64,000 bases of DNA from Tiliqua scincoides (GCF_035046505.1 NC_089821.1:56080256-56144255); one strand, 5' to 3'. Counted from the first letter of the stretch, positions 35,346 to 46,997 are shown. A program made the numbers and translations. Notes: generated from the letters alone by a model not told the origin.

Positions 35346-35640
35346 AATGCTGGTCCAAGACCTCCTGATGCTTGAAGTGGCATGCCAAATGCTGCCCCCC
35401 CTTACCCAGTAAATTTCCAGTCTCTGCTCCTCCCATTCTCCAGTATTCTAGCTCAGCACTCTCCTCCTCCCCTTCACATTTCCACATCTTCTCTCTCCCC
35501 ATTTTCCTTTTCAATCCAGGGAGTGGAAGGAGAAAGAAGAGCAGTGAATGCAAGTAGATGGACAGAGACAGGCATCTTCCCACCAGTTTGCTGACTGAAG
35601 CAACTGCTTCAGTTGGCCTCATGGAAGGGCCAGTCCTAAT
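35346..35640 (+). repeat. Unassigned dispersed repeat, copy 2
   Basis: About 295 bp from ATGCTGGTCCAAGACCTCC to GGGCCAGTCCTA; shares GAAGTGGCATGCCAAATGCTG and TGAAGCAACTGCTTCAGTTG with 25635-25904. Pyrimidine-rich on its left half. Confidence 0.5.
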
Positions 35641-35744
35641 AGACAGAATAATGGTACTTGTATATTTTGTAGCAAGTGAATAAGCCTTTGTGTGGTTCCC
35701 ATAATAGTATTAGCTTGTGAAAGCCAGTATGAGTCAGTGCAGGG

Positions 35745-36187
35745 CAGGGGTGTCCAAAGTTTTTGGCAGGAGGGCCACATCATCTCTCTGACACCGTGTC
35801 GGGGGCCAAATTTATTTACATTTCAAATTTGAATAAATTTACATAAATGAATATATTAAAGATGAACTTATATGAATGAATGAAGGTCTTGCAGTAGCTC
35901 AAAGCCTATAAAAGGCCTTGCACAAAGCAAGGCTGGCCTTTCCTTTCCTGCTGCTACTGCATCACAGACGTGAAACAACAAGCAGTGGAGGAAGCCCTTA
36001 TCTCACAGCTCACTCAAGAGGCCAAACAGTTGCCCGCACGCTGAGAGCAGTTGCATTGGGCCAGTGTGGGCTCCAACAAACCTCTGGAGAGCCAGAGGCT
36101 CATTGGAGGCTAGGGGCTCCCTGAGGGCCACATAGAGAGGCCTTGAGGGCCATAAGTGGCCCCCGGGCTGGGGTTTGGGCACCCCTG
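35745..36187 (+). mobile_element. hAT-like family A, copy 3
   Basis: 443 bp with left end CAGGGGTGTCCAAAG and right end GTTTGGGCACCCCTG. Perfect duplication GTGCAGGG at 35737-35744 and 36188-36195. Confidence 0.88.
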
Positions 36188-36195
36188 GTGCAGGG

Positions 36196-37870
36196 AATTG
36201 GACAAACCGACTTTCAGATTCTGTGGACCTGATACTCTCTGTGATTCTGTACATGCTACTCTAAACTGGGATTCTGAACAAGGCAAGGCTGAAGTAATCT
36301 TTTTCTGCTAATGACAAAGGAGAGCCTGCCCCCCTGAGGTCAACCAAGAAAATGCACCTGATATTAAAAAGTATTATTTTTAAGAAAAGTGGTTATCCAA
36401 ACTGCAAGTGACAAGTCCCACTGTAAAAAAGGCATCTTACCTTTTCTCTCATCCCGGAAAGAATGATTCGTCTAAGGTCTCACCTATTGTGACACATGGG
36501 AGCACCTATTGTGACACATGGGAGCACCCTAAAGAAGTTGTGTGTGTTTTTTGCATCAGAACTAGGTTGGGTTTTTTTTTTGGGGGGGGGGGGGTGTCTT
36601 TTTTGGCATTTGCAAATGTTTGCAGATTTAAGCAATCAAATAATCAACCACAGTGCAATCCTCTACAAGTTTCAGCAGAAGCAAATCCCACTGTGTTTAG
36701 TGAGGCTTGTTCTCAGGTAAGGGTCCATAGGATTGTAGCCTAAAACTTATATAATCCATTATCTAAGATTTCTTTAATCATGACCTAATGTGATATATGT
36801 GGATAATCAAAACATGTACTTGGGCAGGGATGCAAGAGTTAATTTGGGCTGTATGACTGATCCCATGCAATCTTTATGAATTTTTCTAAAGCCATGAAAC
36901 TAGAATATACAAATACGAGATCCTATGTCTTCCTACCTTCATCAAAGCAGGGACAGAGTTCCTTTCTAAATTTAACCCCAGTGTAAATGTTGATGATCTA
37001 ATATCAGTGTCACCCCTTTGTGCTACTTTCGAACTAATTCACAGTGGACAGATTGTATTCCTCACAGCTCTGAAGACCATATTGTAACCAGGGCCTTGAA
37101 ACCTACACCTGCTAAATGGGAAAAAAAATGTATTGGCAAATAAATGAACAGGACAGAAATTTACCCAAGTTCCAGTCACCCCCTTCTCTTTTCACCTCTT
37201 CCCAAAAGAAACTTTAAAGTCACATTTTAGATTTCTTTTTTGTTATAGACACAAGGAATAAAACCGACTATGTACAGAAACCACCTCTAAAACTTGGGAC
37301 CACCCCCTTAAAGAGCAATGTATTTGGGAACTGAACTGCTACATAAATCTATAATGCAACATCAGCAACCACCATGGTCATAGTCCATGCCAGCTGGAGG
37401 TTGCTATGGGCCCTGTGCCAAAGCCTTGCACTGAACCCTCATCATGCAACCCCAACATACCCTCTTATGGTACATTGGGCGCTACTGCTACCACCATTAC
37501 TGAGGGCTTAGGGGCTGTTCTGGCTGGGCTTGGGCACTAGGCAGTGGCTGATCTGGCTGACCTCTGACACTATCCCTAGTCATCATTTAGGCATTCAGAA
37601 TGCATTCATGGCATGGATCAGGTTCCAGGTGCAATCTTTTGCATCTCTTGTTAGACAACCTCATGTAGGAGAACTAGGAATGACCACTGCCTAAGTGCTG
37701 GGAAAGTGGGAGTAGAAAGTTAAAAATGTGGGTTTGGTTCAGGTAGTGCTATATTTTGAAATTCCTCCATTCAATTCTGGTTTAAAAAGAGTTCTTCTAA
37801 CTTTTTCAGATATTTTGATCTGATCTTGAATCAGCTTAGATAGATTCCATGTAAAATGCCAGGCTCTTTT
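36196..37870. other. No gene recognised
   Basis: Intronic sequence with a short GTGACACATGGGAGCACC direct repeat (about 36489-36528), T/G runs at 36571-36595 and one palindromic short repeat (36648-36742). Confidence 0.55.
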
Positions 37871-37875
37871 GTTTG

Positions 37876-38070
37876 TCATAAGAGGCAAAGAAGGAAGGCC
37901 CACAGCCAGGGAGACAGACCAGGGACAGACTGCACTTGCTCCCAGTGTGGAAGGGATTGTCACTCCCAAATTGGCCTTTTCAGCCACACTAGACGCTGTT
38001 CCAGAACCACCTTTCAGAGCGCGATACCATAGTCTCTCGAGACTGAAGGTTGCCAACAACAACAACAACT
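37876..38070 (+). mobile_element. LINE 3' end fragment, same family
   Basis: About 195 bp in plus orientation from GAGGCAAAGAAGGAAGGCCC to GAAGGTTGCCAAC followed by (AAC)n. It encodes the same C-terminal Cys-rich end in an open frame. It is the fourth copy of this LINE in the window, all 5'-truncated at different points as expected for target-primed reverse transcription. Confidence 0.8.
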
Positions 38071-38079
38071 ATAAAATTA

Positions 38080-40255
38080 TCATCATCATCACTTTAAAAT
38101 GCATAGTTTGGCCCTGTATTTTTATTTTCTTCTATTAAGATAAGCAACAGTCATGTGGGTAACTGGGACCATGGTGTTGTTAAGTATTTGGATTTTGGGG
38201 TTTTTGCCCTCATGCCATGGTCCCAAAGAAAACTGTGTACCCAAAGTAGCTACAAGTGCCAAAGCAGCAATGAAAGTGCTGCTTCATTGGTGGCAATGAA
38301 AGTGTCACCCCCCCCCCCCCGGCCGCCCAGTGAAAATAGCAGTTTGAAGGACACAATTTTGGTCAGAAACATGGTGCAGAAAATGGTGAAATACACCCTT
38401 ACCAAGCACCACAATCTGCGCTCTGATCCTTGGCCAAACTATGTATTTAATGTAACATGACCTATGTCAACAGCATTAATTACTCTAGGAAAACACTGCC
38501 TGTCACCGCAGATCTTACATGATAATGGTCTTGAAAAAATGTACCACTTCATATTGTTCAAATGAAACTGGTTTTATATTCCTCAAACTGGTGACAGTCC
38601 ACCAAGAATGCCTCTTGTAATATACCTGTAAAAGTTCATCTCAACAGATCACTGTTGAAGAGGTGCCCTGTAGCTTCATGAGCTTCACAGGTGAATTAGC
38701 ATGGAAAATATGCAAAATGATGGCATGAATCAAGAGAAGTGTATTAAAGAGTCACATTCTCATTGGTTCTTCTTGTCACAGAGCCTATTTTAGTTTAGTG
38801 ATATTGCAGTTTCCTGGAGATACATCAAGGTTAATTTTAAAAAGTATCTCAAAGGGTTTGAACAACACACTCAAATCCATTTTCAAAGGGTTGATAGTGT
38901 GCATTCTTTTCCCCCAAACATATCATTTTAACTTTAGAGGCAAAGCTACTGAATATTGATCAAAGCAATCAGACATTTCAATGACTGCTATTGAACAAGC
39001 TTTTACAAAAGATTGGATTGCCTCTCAAGTGCTGCAGAATTCCCTTGTTTGTTACTGAAATCATCACAACCATGTCAGTTTTCAGCCTAGAGACATAACT
39101 TGAACATTGATTGCACAAGAAAAAAAATACCCCGTCCAAATATTTTCAGGGATCTGAAGTACATAAAGGGCAGAACAGCTCTCACACTAAATAAATTGAG
39201 ACCTAGTTTCCTCATTATCTGCCATCATCAATGGCATCTCATTGCAAGAGCCAAGGCAGCTTTGCTTCTTCCTTTCACTCAAGTGAAATGCATGACTTTT
39301 TCACCATTTTTTTTTAATGCGAAGGCCATACTTGAGTTAAACATAGAGTAATGACTCCTCTGCCCGATCCTCTGGAATGCCGTTCCAAGGAGTCCATAGA
39401 TATCTCATGAGATATCAGCTTTCCCAGACAATCTCCTTCCAGTGCAAGATATTCTTAGCAGTTGCTGTAATCTGACTTAGGACTCTCCAAGTCTCCTCTA
39501 AGGGATCTAGAGAATTCAGGACAGCTGAGGATGAACGTGGCAAAGGAAGGGATGGAGCCTGCTGGCACAGCACCGCCAGCCTTAAGTAATGACCATACAT
39601 GGGCAGCCTCAGAGCTTTGTCGAGCACTGGAAAGAAGAAGCCAGAGTAAAAGGCAAGCTTGAAGGTTTCAGGAAGATAGTTAATTGTGTCGGTAAGAAGC
39701 TATTTTCTAGTTGAGTGCTTCATCATAGCTGAGCGACAGAGGGTGCCAGCCTGACTCACAAGACATTGACCTGTACATTTGTCATTGCAATATACATGCT
39801 CCCTGATTGCATCTTAGAATTAAGGCCAGCATCTAATTTTCTTGCTGCATGTACCAGATAATGTGTGCTGCACTTACATTATTGAAACATCTCTATTTTT
39901 CTCGCTTTTCACAAATGGATCTGTTGACCGTTAATGCAGCTTGGTTTTGAAATTGTGAAAACAACTGCATTTTGGGATCCAAACTTTGCCTTGGGAGAAA
40001 AAGCAAAGGCATGGTTTTTCCTGCCCATGTTAAATCGCAGTGAAGTCAACAAGATGTGCATGTGCTTAACTTGGGGGGGGGTGAGTGTGGCCCCCCCAAA
40101 TGTATACCTATGTACAGATAAAGTGAGCAAATGTGAGCAATTGGAAACCTTATATCAGTTGGTTCTAGGAGACATATCTGTGCGGGGGATATTCTCCAGC
40201 CCTCTAGTGGACATTCACACCAAATGGCCCTGTGGGACCAAAGGACATTTGCAGA
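38080..40255. other. No gene recognised
   Basis: Unique-looking, repeat-poor intronic sequence about 2.2 kb long; only homopolymer runs (C-run at 38309-38320). Confidence 0.5.
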
Positions 40256-40261
40256 AATATG

Positions 40262-40340
40262 CCCCTGAGCACCAGGGTCTAGATCAGAGGACTAGATGAG
40301 CCTACAGCCTGATCCAGCAGGGCTGTTCTTATGTTATTAG
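40262..40340 (+). mobile_element. Short CR1-like LINE tail
   Basis: GACTAGATGAGCCTACAGCC, TGATCCAGCAGGGCTGTTCT and TATGTTA resemble the final 70-80 nt of a CR1-type LINE common in lizards, whose end shows TTCTTATG-like octamers. Only the tail is present. Confidence 0.5.
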
Positions 40341-40960
40341 TCCCTCATGCAGTCTCCCAACCAGTGGCAAAGCTAAGACTCTAGAAAGAATATGTAGTAT
40401 TTCTCATTTTCGTTGTAAAACCTACAAAGCTAGGGAGAAGCATAGCCATTGTGGTATCTCCCATATTTCCAACTCATATTTCCGCTGTTGTTGCTTACTC
40501 GATCCTGCTCCTGCAGTGAGTAAGAGAGAGAGGAGGGGTAGGCCTGCCAGCTAAGAATTCGGTCAGACTCAAAAGCTAGCATTGCCTTACCAACAAATGA
40601 CACACAAATCACATTCTGTAGCCTGTATCAAAAAGAACAACTGGCTACACCATGCTTCAAAGAAAAAAAGCAGAAGAAATGGATTTTAAGAGAAATGTGT
40701 AACTCACCCTTTCAACAAAACAAAACCAGATCCAAAACTATCTTCAGATTGCAAGCCTATGCAGAATTTATTAGAGAGTACATTTATTTAAACACCAAAC
40801 ATGGTTAAGATCTCTCTGTGATAGTTTTACCCCAACAGCCTTTATTCATACTCAAACACACCACTTCACTGATTTTTCAACTGTAGTAAGTGGTTATTGT
40901 TACCCAGGCCGGAAATTTAATATACAGTTAAAATTGTTCTATTTCCAAGCATTTGACTAA

Positions 40961-41161
40961 GGGCGCAATCCTAACCCCTTATGTCAGTGCTTTCCAGCAC
41001 CAACATAAAGGCAATGCAGCTCTGGGGCAAGGGAACAAACTTCCCCTTATTTTGAGGAGGCCTCTGTGAGTGACACCCAACTGCAGGATGCAGCACATGT
41101 CCCATTGGCACCAATAGGCCAGTGCTGGAAAGCACTGACATAAGGGGTTAGGATTGCGCCC
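40961..41161. mobile_element. PIF/Harbinger-like MITE, copy 3 (best preserved)
   Basis: 201 bp with ends GGGCGCAATCCTAACCCC and GGGGTTAGGATTGCGCCC and TAA on both sides (40958-40960, 41162-41164). The inverted match extends about 40 nt inward on each side (TTATGTCAGTGCTTTCCAGC / GCTGGAAAGCACTGACATAA). Confidence 0.82.
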
Positions 41162-41342
41162 TAACTCTCTAATACTTAAAAATTAAGATCAGTGCAAAAA
41201 TGAACTTTTTTTCAAGAAAAAAACCTCAAAAATATCAAAATGTTACACAGCCAAAGTTTACATTAAAAATAAAATGTCAAAAGGAAAAATAGCCAAAATG
41301 AAAAAGCTGCAATGTCACCATTTTTCTTTGTAAAAAACAGGA

Positions 41343-41513
41343 AGGGCTTAATTCTATCAAAGTTTACAGTGTCAATGCAGCCCCGAGGTAAGGAAAAATA
41401 TGTTCTCTTTCTTGAGGAGGCCTCCAAGACTGCCCACTGCCACCACTAGATGCAGTACATGATCCATTGGCACTGCTGCATCAGTGCTGGAAAGTTGGAT
41501 AAGATTGGGCCCA
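41343..41513. mobile_element. PIF/Harbinger-like MITE, diverged copy
   Basis: About 170 bp with eroded ends GGGCTTAATTCTATC and GATAAGATTGGGCCC and the shared GAGGAGGCCTCC core. It lies about 180 bp from the better-preserved copy at 40961. Confidence 0.6.
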
Positions 41514-42021
41514 AAGTTCCTTAAAATTTGAAAGAGATACGCTTCTGTAACAGAACCCTAAAGTTTCTTTTTTTATTTCAGAGATTTGAAAGGATGGAAC
41601 TGCAAATTTACAAGTTTGTTTATTGTGGGAAGGAAAGAAAGATTTTCAGTGCTTTTTGGTGGTGTGATATACAGAAATGACCCCTTTGCATAAGCGTATC
41701 ATGCATGATGGGGGTGCTTCACGAACAACTCCCCCTCCCCAACAGAATGCAGTATGTGTGTTTCCAGAAATAACCTTTCTGCATGTGCACCTGAATGCAT
41801 GGTTGGGAACACCACACACACATGCACATACAAAAAGGTATGTACAGATAAGCCCTGAAATTACAGATCAATTAATGCAACAATTTTTTCACTTCAAGGT
41901 GACTTTTTGTTGCTACATCAGATGGAGACTTCCCTCAAGCATCCAGGTCATATTAAAAGCTCCCTCCTCCTCTGAAGGGCCAGAAGGTAGAGCCAGGGCT
42001 TGGGAGCAGAATCTTCTAGGT

Positions 42022-42406
42022 CAGTGGTTCTCAAACTTTTTAACACCAGGACCCACATTTTAGAATGACAATCTGTCTGGGACCCACCAGAAGTGATGCC
42101 ACGGCTAGAAGTGACATCAACAAGCTGGAAGTGCAGTCATTGTGATACCGGAGCTGGCTGCTTTCCTGAGAATGCAGCAATAAGTTATTTCTCAGCCATT
42201 TTCCAATAGCAAAGTGAATCAAAAAGAAGAAGAAAAAACCTATCTACAACTTTAACACCAGTAAAATAACCACACAGCCCTCCCCCTTTCCAACATCCCA
42301 ATCTTCCCATATTTTCAATGGCAGCTGCGCTGAGTGTAATGCGACCAGCCTGAAATCGGCTTACGACCCACCTAGTGGGTCCTGACCCACAGTTTGAGAA
42401 ACACTG
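42022..42406 (+). mobile_element. hAT-like family C, copy 3
   Basis: 385 bp with ends CAGTGGTTCTCAAACTTTTT and CAGTTTGAGAAACACTG. Duplication TTCTAGGT / TGCTGGGT (6 of 8). The interior is shorter than in the other copies. Confidence 0.8.
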
Positions 42407-42409
42407 TGC

Positions 42410-44300
42410 TGGGTCATGGAGTGCTCATAGTCAATTGGTTGCAAGGTATGCAGTGCAACCCTACCATGTTTATGCAGAAGAAAGTCTCACTGTGTGCAAT
42501 AGGGCTTTATTCTCAGGAAAAGTGTGGGATTGCAGACCTAGTGGCTTTTCAGATACTGGTCTCCTGCCATAAAACAGTTTCATTGCTCAGATGCGTTAAG
42601 AAAAATACCGTTCAGTTGGCACTGCTACTTGTGGAGGGCATTCTCCAATAAAGTTGCCGACTGCTGGTTGTCTGTACCAAACCATTTCAGCCTCTCCAAA
42701 AGGAACGTTCAAGGACAAACATAAACCAAAACAAAAAATCAAACAGCTAGTATGAGTTACTTACATCTACAGACACTAGGAAATGTGTAGAATGTGTCAA
42801 AAGGGAAGGGAAACCACACCAAACCGGTCTTGTGGTTTCCATGCGAGGAAATAAGCTGTTCATAGATTTGGTGTTTAGAAAGGAAAGTGGGGGATCACTG
42901 ACAGCCATGTCCATCTTTACATTTGCAGACGTGACAATTTGAATTTTCTCATATGGGAAATGACCAAAAATTAGCAGTGAGTCTTTGCAACAGGGGAATG
43001 GCCAGAGGCAGATCTGAGTTCTGCAAACACCCTGAGACTTTTTTTAAGCCGAACAGCTATGTGTAAAAAGAAACAAACAAACAAACAAACCAAGCTCTAT
43101 ATACTGATTTTCAAAATACTGTATGGGATCAGGGGGAGCAGGAGAGCTGTCACATCAAAAGCAGAAGTGAGAAGAAGCCAGAATAACTCAATGTTCACAT
43201 TACTCACAGCCTTTCAAAACACACTGGGATCACCACTTCTCGTTTTTAGGGGATGCTCTCAAGATTATCTAGTTCCATTAGTCCTTAGAATGCAATCTTA
43301 TGCATGCTTACTCAGAAATGTCCTACTGAGTTCAGTAGGGCTTAGTCCCAAGTAAACTGGGTTGTAGAGTTGCAACTTTGACCAGTCTTTTCTTCATACA
43401 AAACAAACTTGCTTTTTACTAAAGTGCTATTCCAGTTTTCTTAAATGTTAGCAACAATGAAATATTTTTCTGCAGTTTTGATACATGTTTATGGGAGCAA
43501 CTTATCATTCTGAGTTCATTTTTGTCTCATTTCAAATTATTTAATATGCAGAGGTCCACCTTTGTGCAGAATTTACAGAGAGATTCAGCAGCCACTGTCA
43601 ATTATTTCTCAAGAAGACTCAGACAATAGCTTCATTAAGAGACCAAGCTGAGGGTTAAAGTAAGCTGGTTATGTGCCCGAAGATTATGAGAAGAGCCTTT
43701 CATAGTTTGCCTACAATTATCTTAATTCTTGTCTCTTTCTAGACACTTCTAACTTTTCAAAATGGGGAAGTAAGTACAGTAATTCAGACTAGCTTCAAAT
43801 CTTCTTCTTCATGGATGCCTGCATGAATGCAGATACTATACTCGTTCCCTTGGTTTTCAGTTTTGGGTGACCAAATCAGGCATCTTTCATATGCAGGTCT
43901 ACCAGGGCTTGATAAATAACCCTTAATTGGTTTTTAGTAAATGTCATAGCCAAGTCCCCATATGCAGGCAATTTCAAATTATGCACATGAGCATCTGCTA
44001 CTATAAAAATGAAGTTTGTAGTAAGTAGCGGAAAGGAAGCATTTGAAAGCGTGCAGATGCATGGCCCCCATTCCTTGGGACTTGTTGAGACATGCTCTGA
44101 GCATCATAATAAAACTGGCCTGAAGATGGCGGATCCATGCATTTAAACCTGGGTCTGCTGCAGTTGCTTAGAAAGTGGGATTATGCAATGAGGAATCCAG
44201 AACCCTTCTCCTGCTTTCCACTTACTTCCCTGCAGCCCCTTTTCTCCCAGTTGGACTCACTTTAGCATGGGGAGCATATGAATGTATGAAATTGCCTTAA
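42410..44300. other. No gene recognised
   Basis: Contains a (CAAA)n run (43071-43090) and a palindromic GCAATCTTATGCATGC repeat (43288-43365). The rest is unremarkable. Confidence 0.55.
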
Positions 44301-44314
44301 CTTAACCATTAGGG

Positions 44315-44634
44315 TAGTAGTTCTCACACATTTAGCATTGGGACCCTGTCAGGACCCACCGGAAGTGGTGTTATGACCGGAAGTGGCATAATCAAGCAGG
44401 AAAATTTTTAACAATCCTAGATTGCAATCCTACCCACACTTACCCAGGAGTAAGTTCCATTTACTATCATTGTTTAAAGCATATACATAGTAGCTTGTTA
44501 AAAGTACAGGTCTGTAACATTTTCCAAAATCAGTCTAATATATTAAAAATAAAATATTTAAATGAATGGGGACCCACCTGAAATTGGCTCACGGCCCACC
44601 TAGTGAGTCCTGACTCACAGTTTGAGAAACACTG
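44315..44634 (+). mobile_element. hAT-like family C, copy 4
   Basis: 320 bp; left end TAGTAGTTCTCACACA (eroded), right end CAGTTTGAGAAACACTG; perfect duplication CATTAGGG (44307-44314, 44635-44642). It preserves the target sequence (TTTAAAGCATATACATAGTA, near 44470) that the 472-bp element interrupts at 3221. Confidence 0.82.
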
Positions 44635-45280
44635 CATTAGGGAATCTTGTTAGAATGGTCTACAGTACAGACTGACAATGACATCCAAGAATTTCAGAAA
44701 GGGAGCTTTTCCCAGCTCTACCCAAAGTTGTCAGGGACTGATCCTACAATTTTCTATACGCAAAGCATGTGTGGTACTAGTGGTCTTTCCCCCTAGTTGT
44801 AGTAGGGGGTGGGTTTTGCATTCCTCACACACAGGCCCAATTTGCTCACTTCTCCATAACTGAGGCTGTTGTGGGCTGAAAGATACAGAACTGCAGCTGT
44901 CACATTTAATTTGGCTCACAGAATTTATATAGAATACTCTGGTGGGGGATAAAACTGGGCTTACAGTGGCCTTCTGAGGTTTCCTCCACACCCAGCAACT
45001 TCAGGTGATGTTTGAACTGACAGCTTCCCAGGACATACTGTTAGCCACTACACTGTGTTACCATGGGATGAATGGTCATAGGTCCATAAAATACCTGTGA
45101 GAGAAACACATTTATGGGCCCAAAATGTCGCAGAACTTTGTTTCCAGATCACCCAGACCAGTCTCTTTCTGGTAATCCGGTAACACCCTTTCCCTTTACG
45201 TATGTGGCTACGGCAGACATTTTAAGGCAATTAGAAGCCAAAGCGTGTAAGGAAGACATGTGACTCTAAAAGGCCCTTAC

Positions 45281-45360
45281 CTTTGCTGTTCATCCTGGGC
45301 AGATTCGTCCATCCCAGTGTCACTCCCAGGGTCCCTCAGGCTTTCCTCTGCCTCAGCCAT
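45281..45360 (-). CDS. LSP1: LSP1 first coding exon, long (leukocyte-type) form
   Basis: Reading leftwards from the ATG at 45360-45358, the exon encodes MAEAEESLRDPGSDTGM and then DESAQDEQQ, followed by two bases (AG) and a strong donor AG|GTAAGGG. Human LSP1 begins MAEASSDPGAEEREELLG: the same MAEA start and the same acidic, Pro-Gly-rich N-terminus. LSP1 is an F-actin-binding, calcium-responsive cytoskeletal protein of leukocytes and endothelium and a p38/MK2 substrate; the actin-binding part is C-terminal and lies outside this window. The donor phase (2) equals that of the alternative first exon at 14888-14946. TNNI2 immediately upstream on the same strand is the conserved neighbour. The next exon was not found between here and the left edge. 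Confidence 0.8.
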
Positions 45361-45560
45361 TTTCTTTGCTTGTGAAGGAGGTAGTCAAGTCTCTTTGCTT
45401 TGCCAACTGCTTTGCAAGACCAGTAAGCTTGCAGCCGCTCCCCCCCTGCTCTTCCTGTATTGACTCTAAAGCCAGTAGCTCCGGAAACCATGTGGGGCTG
45501 TGGGTGTGCGTTTGTCTCTTGCTCAGAAAGCAGCTCCAACAACCAACATCTTAGAGGCGA
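45361..45560 (-). promoter_or_regulatory. LSP1: Presumed LSP1 long-form promoter / 5' UTR
   Basis: The 200 nt upstream of the MAEA start codon contain no recognisable repeat and no clear TATA box. On the coding strand an ETS/PU.1-type site ATACAGGAAG lies at 45460-45451, about 95 nt before the ATG, and a TTTCCGG motif at about 45485. Leukocyte LSP1 promoters are known to be TATA-less and to depend on ETS-family factors, so the arrangement fits. The start of transcription cannot be fixed from the sequence alone. Confidence 0.35.
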
Positions 45561-45599
45561 AATGAATCTGCAAAAAACAAGTCTTTATGCAGGCCACAA

Positions 45600-46400
45600 G
45601 AGGAATAATAGCAGCTCAGAAAGGAATCTTTGCCTTTAAGTCAAACTGTATCTCACAAATGTTGCATCAGTAGCCTCTAGCCACTCAGATGTAGGGTTAC
45701 CTCATGCTCTTTGGTTTAGCCTTATCTGTGTTTTGTCTATGTTAGACTCCTTCGTGCAAATAACAAGGCTGGGAGGTTGGGCAGTTGCAACACAACTTCA
45801 GCAAGTAGCTACAAGCAACACATATGAAAGGATGGGAGGAGGGACGGAGGCCACAGCCTTGGGAAAAGTGACCTAAAGGTACACTGGAGGGGTTCTGCAG
45901 GAGAGCTGATCAAATCCATGTGGGCAACAGACTTAAGGTCCAGCCCTATTCCCCACCAGCTCAGAGCATGTAGTGCCAGTAATGGAGCACATGCAGAATG
46001 CTGTTGGGGGGTGACCAGACGGCCCAAGAGAGGTAAGTAAAGGTTTTTTGACTGGCCTCCAATGAGCTGGACCTACATCAGCTCAGCGAGGAGACTTTGG
46101 CAGTTCAGGTCAGGGAAAGGAGGATAGGATATCAGTGTGCAGCGATGCCACGGAAATCCTGCCCAGCCTGCTCCCCGCCTATGAGCCTTCCTCAAATGGT
46201 CTCCACTACCAAACTGCTTGCTCTGGTGGGGCACCTGCAAGCCACTGTTGCACGAGTGGGGCTTCTGGCTAGTTCTCCGATTCTCGGATTCTGTCAGTTC
46301 AGTATACAACCCTGATAAGTAGTATGCAGCCTGGTAAGTACTGCAGCTAGAAAGAGACCAGACTGTCTCTCCATCTGGAATAAAGGCATTTTTAGAAGAC
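45600..46400. other. TNNI2-LSP1 spacer, left part; no gene recognised
   Basis: Between the LSP1 long-form exon and the Sauria SINE remnant. Contains GC-richer DNA at 45935-46310 with no confident element boundaries. Confidence 0.5.
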
Positions 46401-46408
46401 AGAACTTG

Positions 46409-46524
46409 TAATTGTCAAAATCCCTACAGGGATTTAGTAAAGACTGCCTATGTAAACCACCTTGAATAAAGTCAATCCAATGACAATAAAGGCAGTATAT
46501 AAATACTTGTATTATGATGATGAA
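46409..46524 (+). mobile_element. Sauria SINE 3' part, 5'-truncated
   Basis: Tail part only: AATTGTCAAAATCCCTACAG, GCCTATGTAAACCACCTTGA, ATAAAGGCAGTATATAAATA and CTTGTATTATGATGATGA. The 472-bp LINE-tailed element (46525-46997) inserted in its terminal microsatellite, so the SINE is the older of the two. Confidence 0.75.
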
Positions 46525-46997
46525 CCCCTGGGGGCTGGGGATAAGAAAAGGCCCTCAGTTTGGCTGTACTTGTCGTAAGAGGCGACTAAACAGCCACCGG
46601 GTAGATGGGACTCGTCAACCTGGGAAGGCAGCTCATCTGAGAGAAGGAAAACTCTGATCCCAAACCTCCACTGCCTTGTGGCTACATCCAGTTATGGAAA
46701 AGGCTTCAGGAGTCAGCCTCGAGACAAAATCCGGAGCCGGAGTCCCTGAGGCAGTTCATGGCTGAACACAGTCACGTTCTGGCAACTCCTGCGACGCCGC
46801 TGGAACCAACCGTATTGGCCTCTGCCTTTCCATTGGACCATTTCAGCGACGTGGAGAGGGGGGATTTGCTGCATGGGTAACAGTCTGTCCTCCATATCTA
46901 CTTTACCCAGGCTTCGCGCACTGGAAAGGACACTGTTCCAGAGTCACCATTCAGAGCGCGATACCATAGTCTTCCGAGACTGATGGATGCCAACAAC
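46525..46997 (+). mobile_element. 472-bp non-autonomous retroelement sharing the LINE tail, copy 2
   Basis: Begins at exactly the same base as copy 1 (CCCCTGGGGGCTGGGGATAA) and ends GACTGATGGATGCCAACAAC. The identical 5' boundary of two independent insertions shows a genuine full-length element rather than random truncation. It landed in the ATG/ATT-rich tail of a Sauria SINE; TATGATGATGA on each side (46513-46523, 46999-47009) is the likely duplication, though that is simple sequence. Confidence 0.75.
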
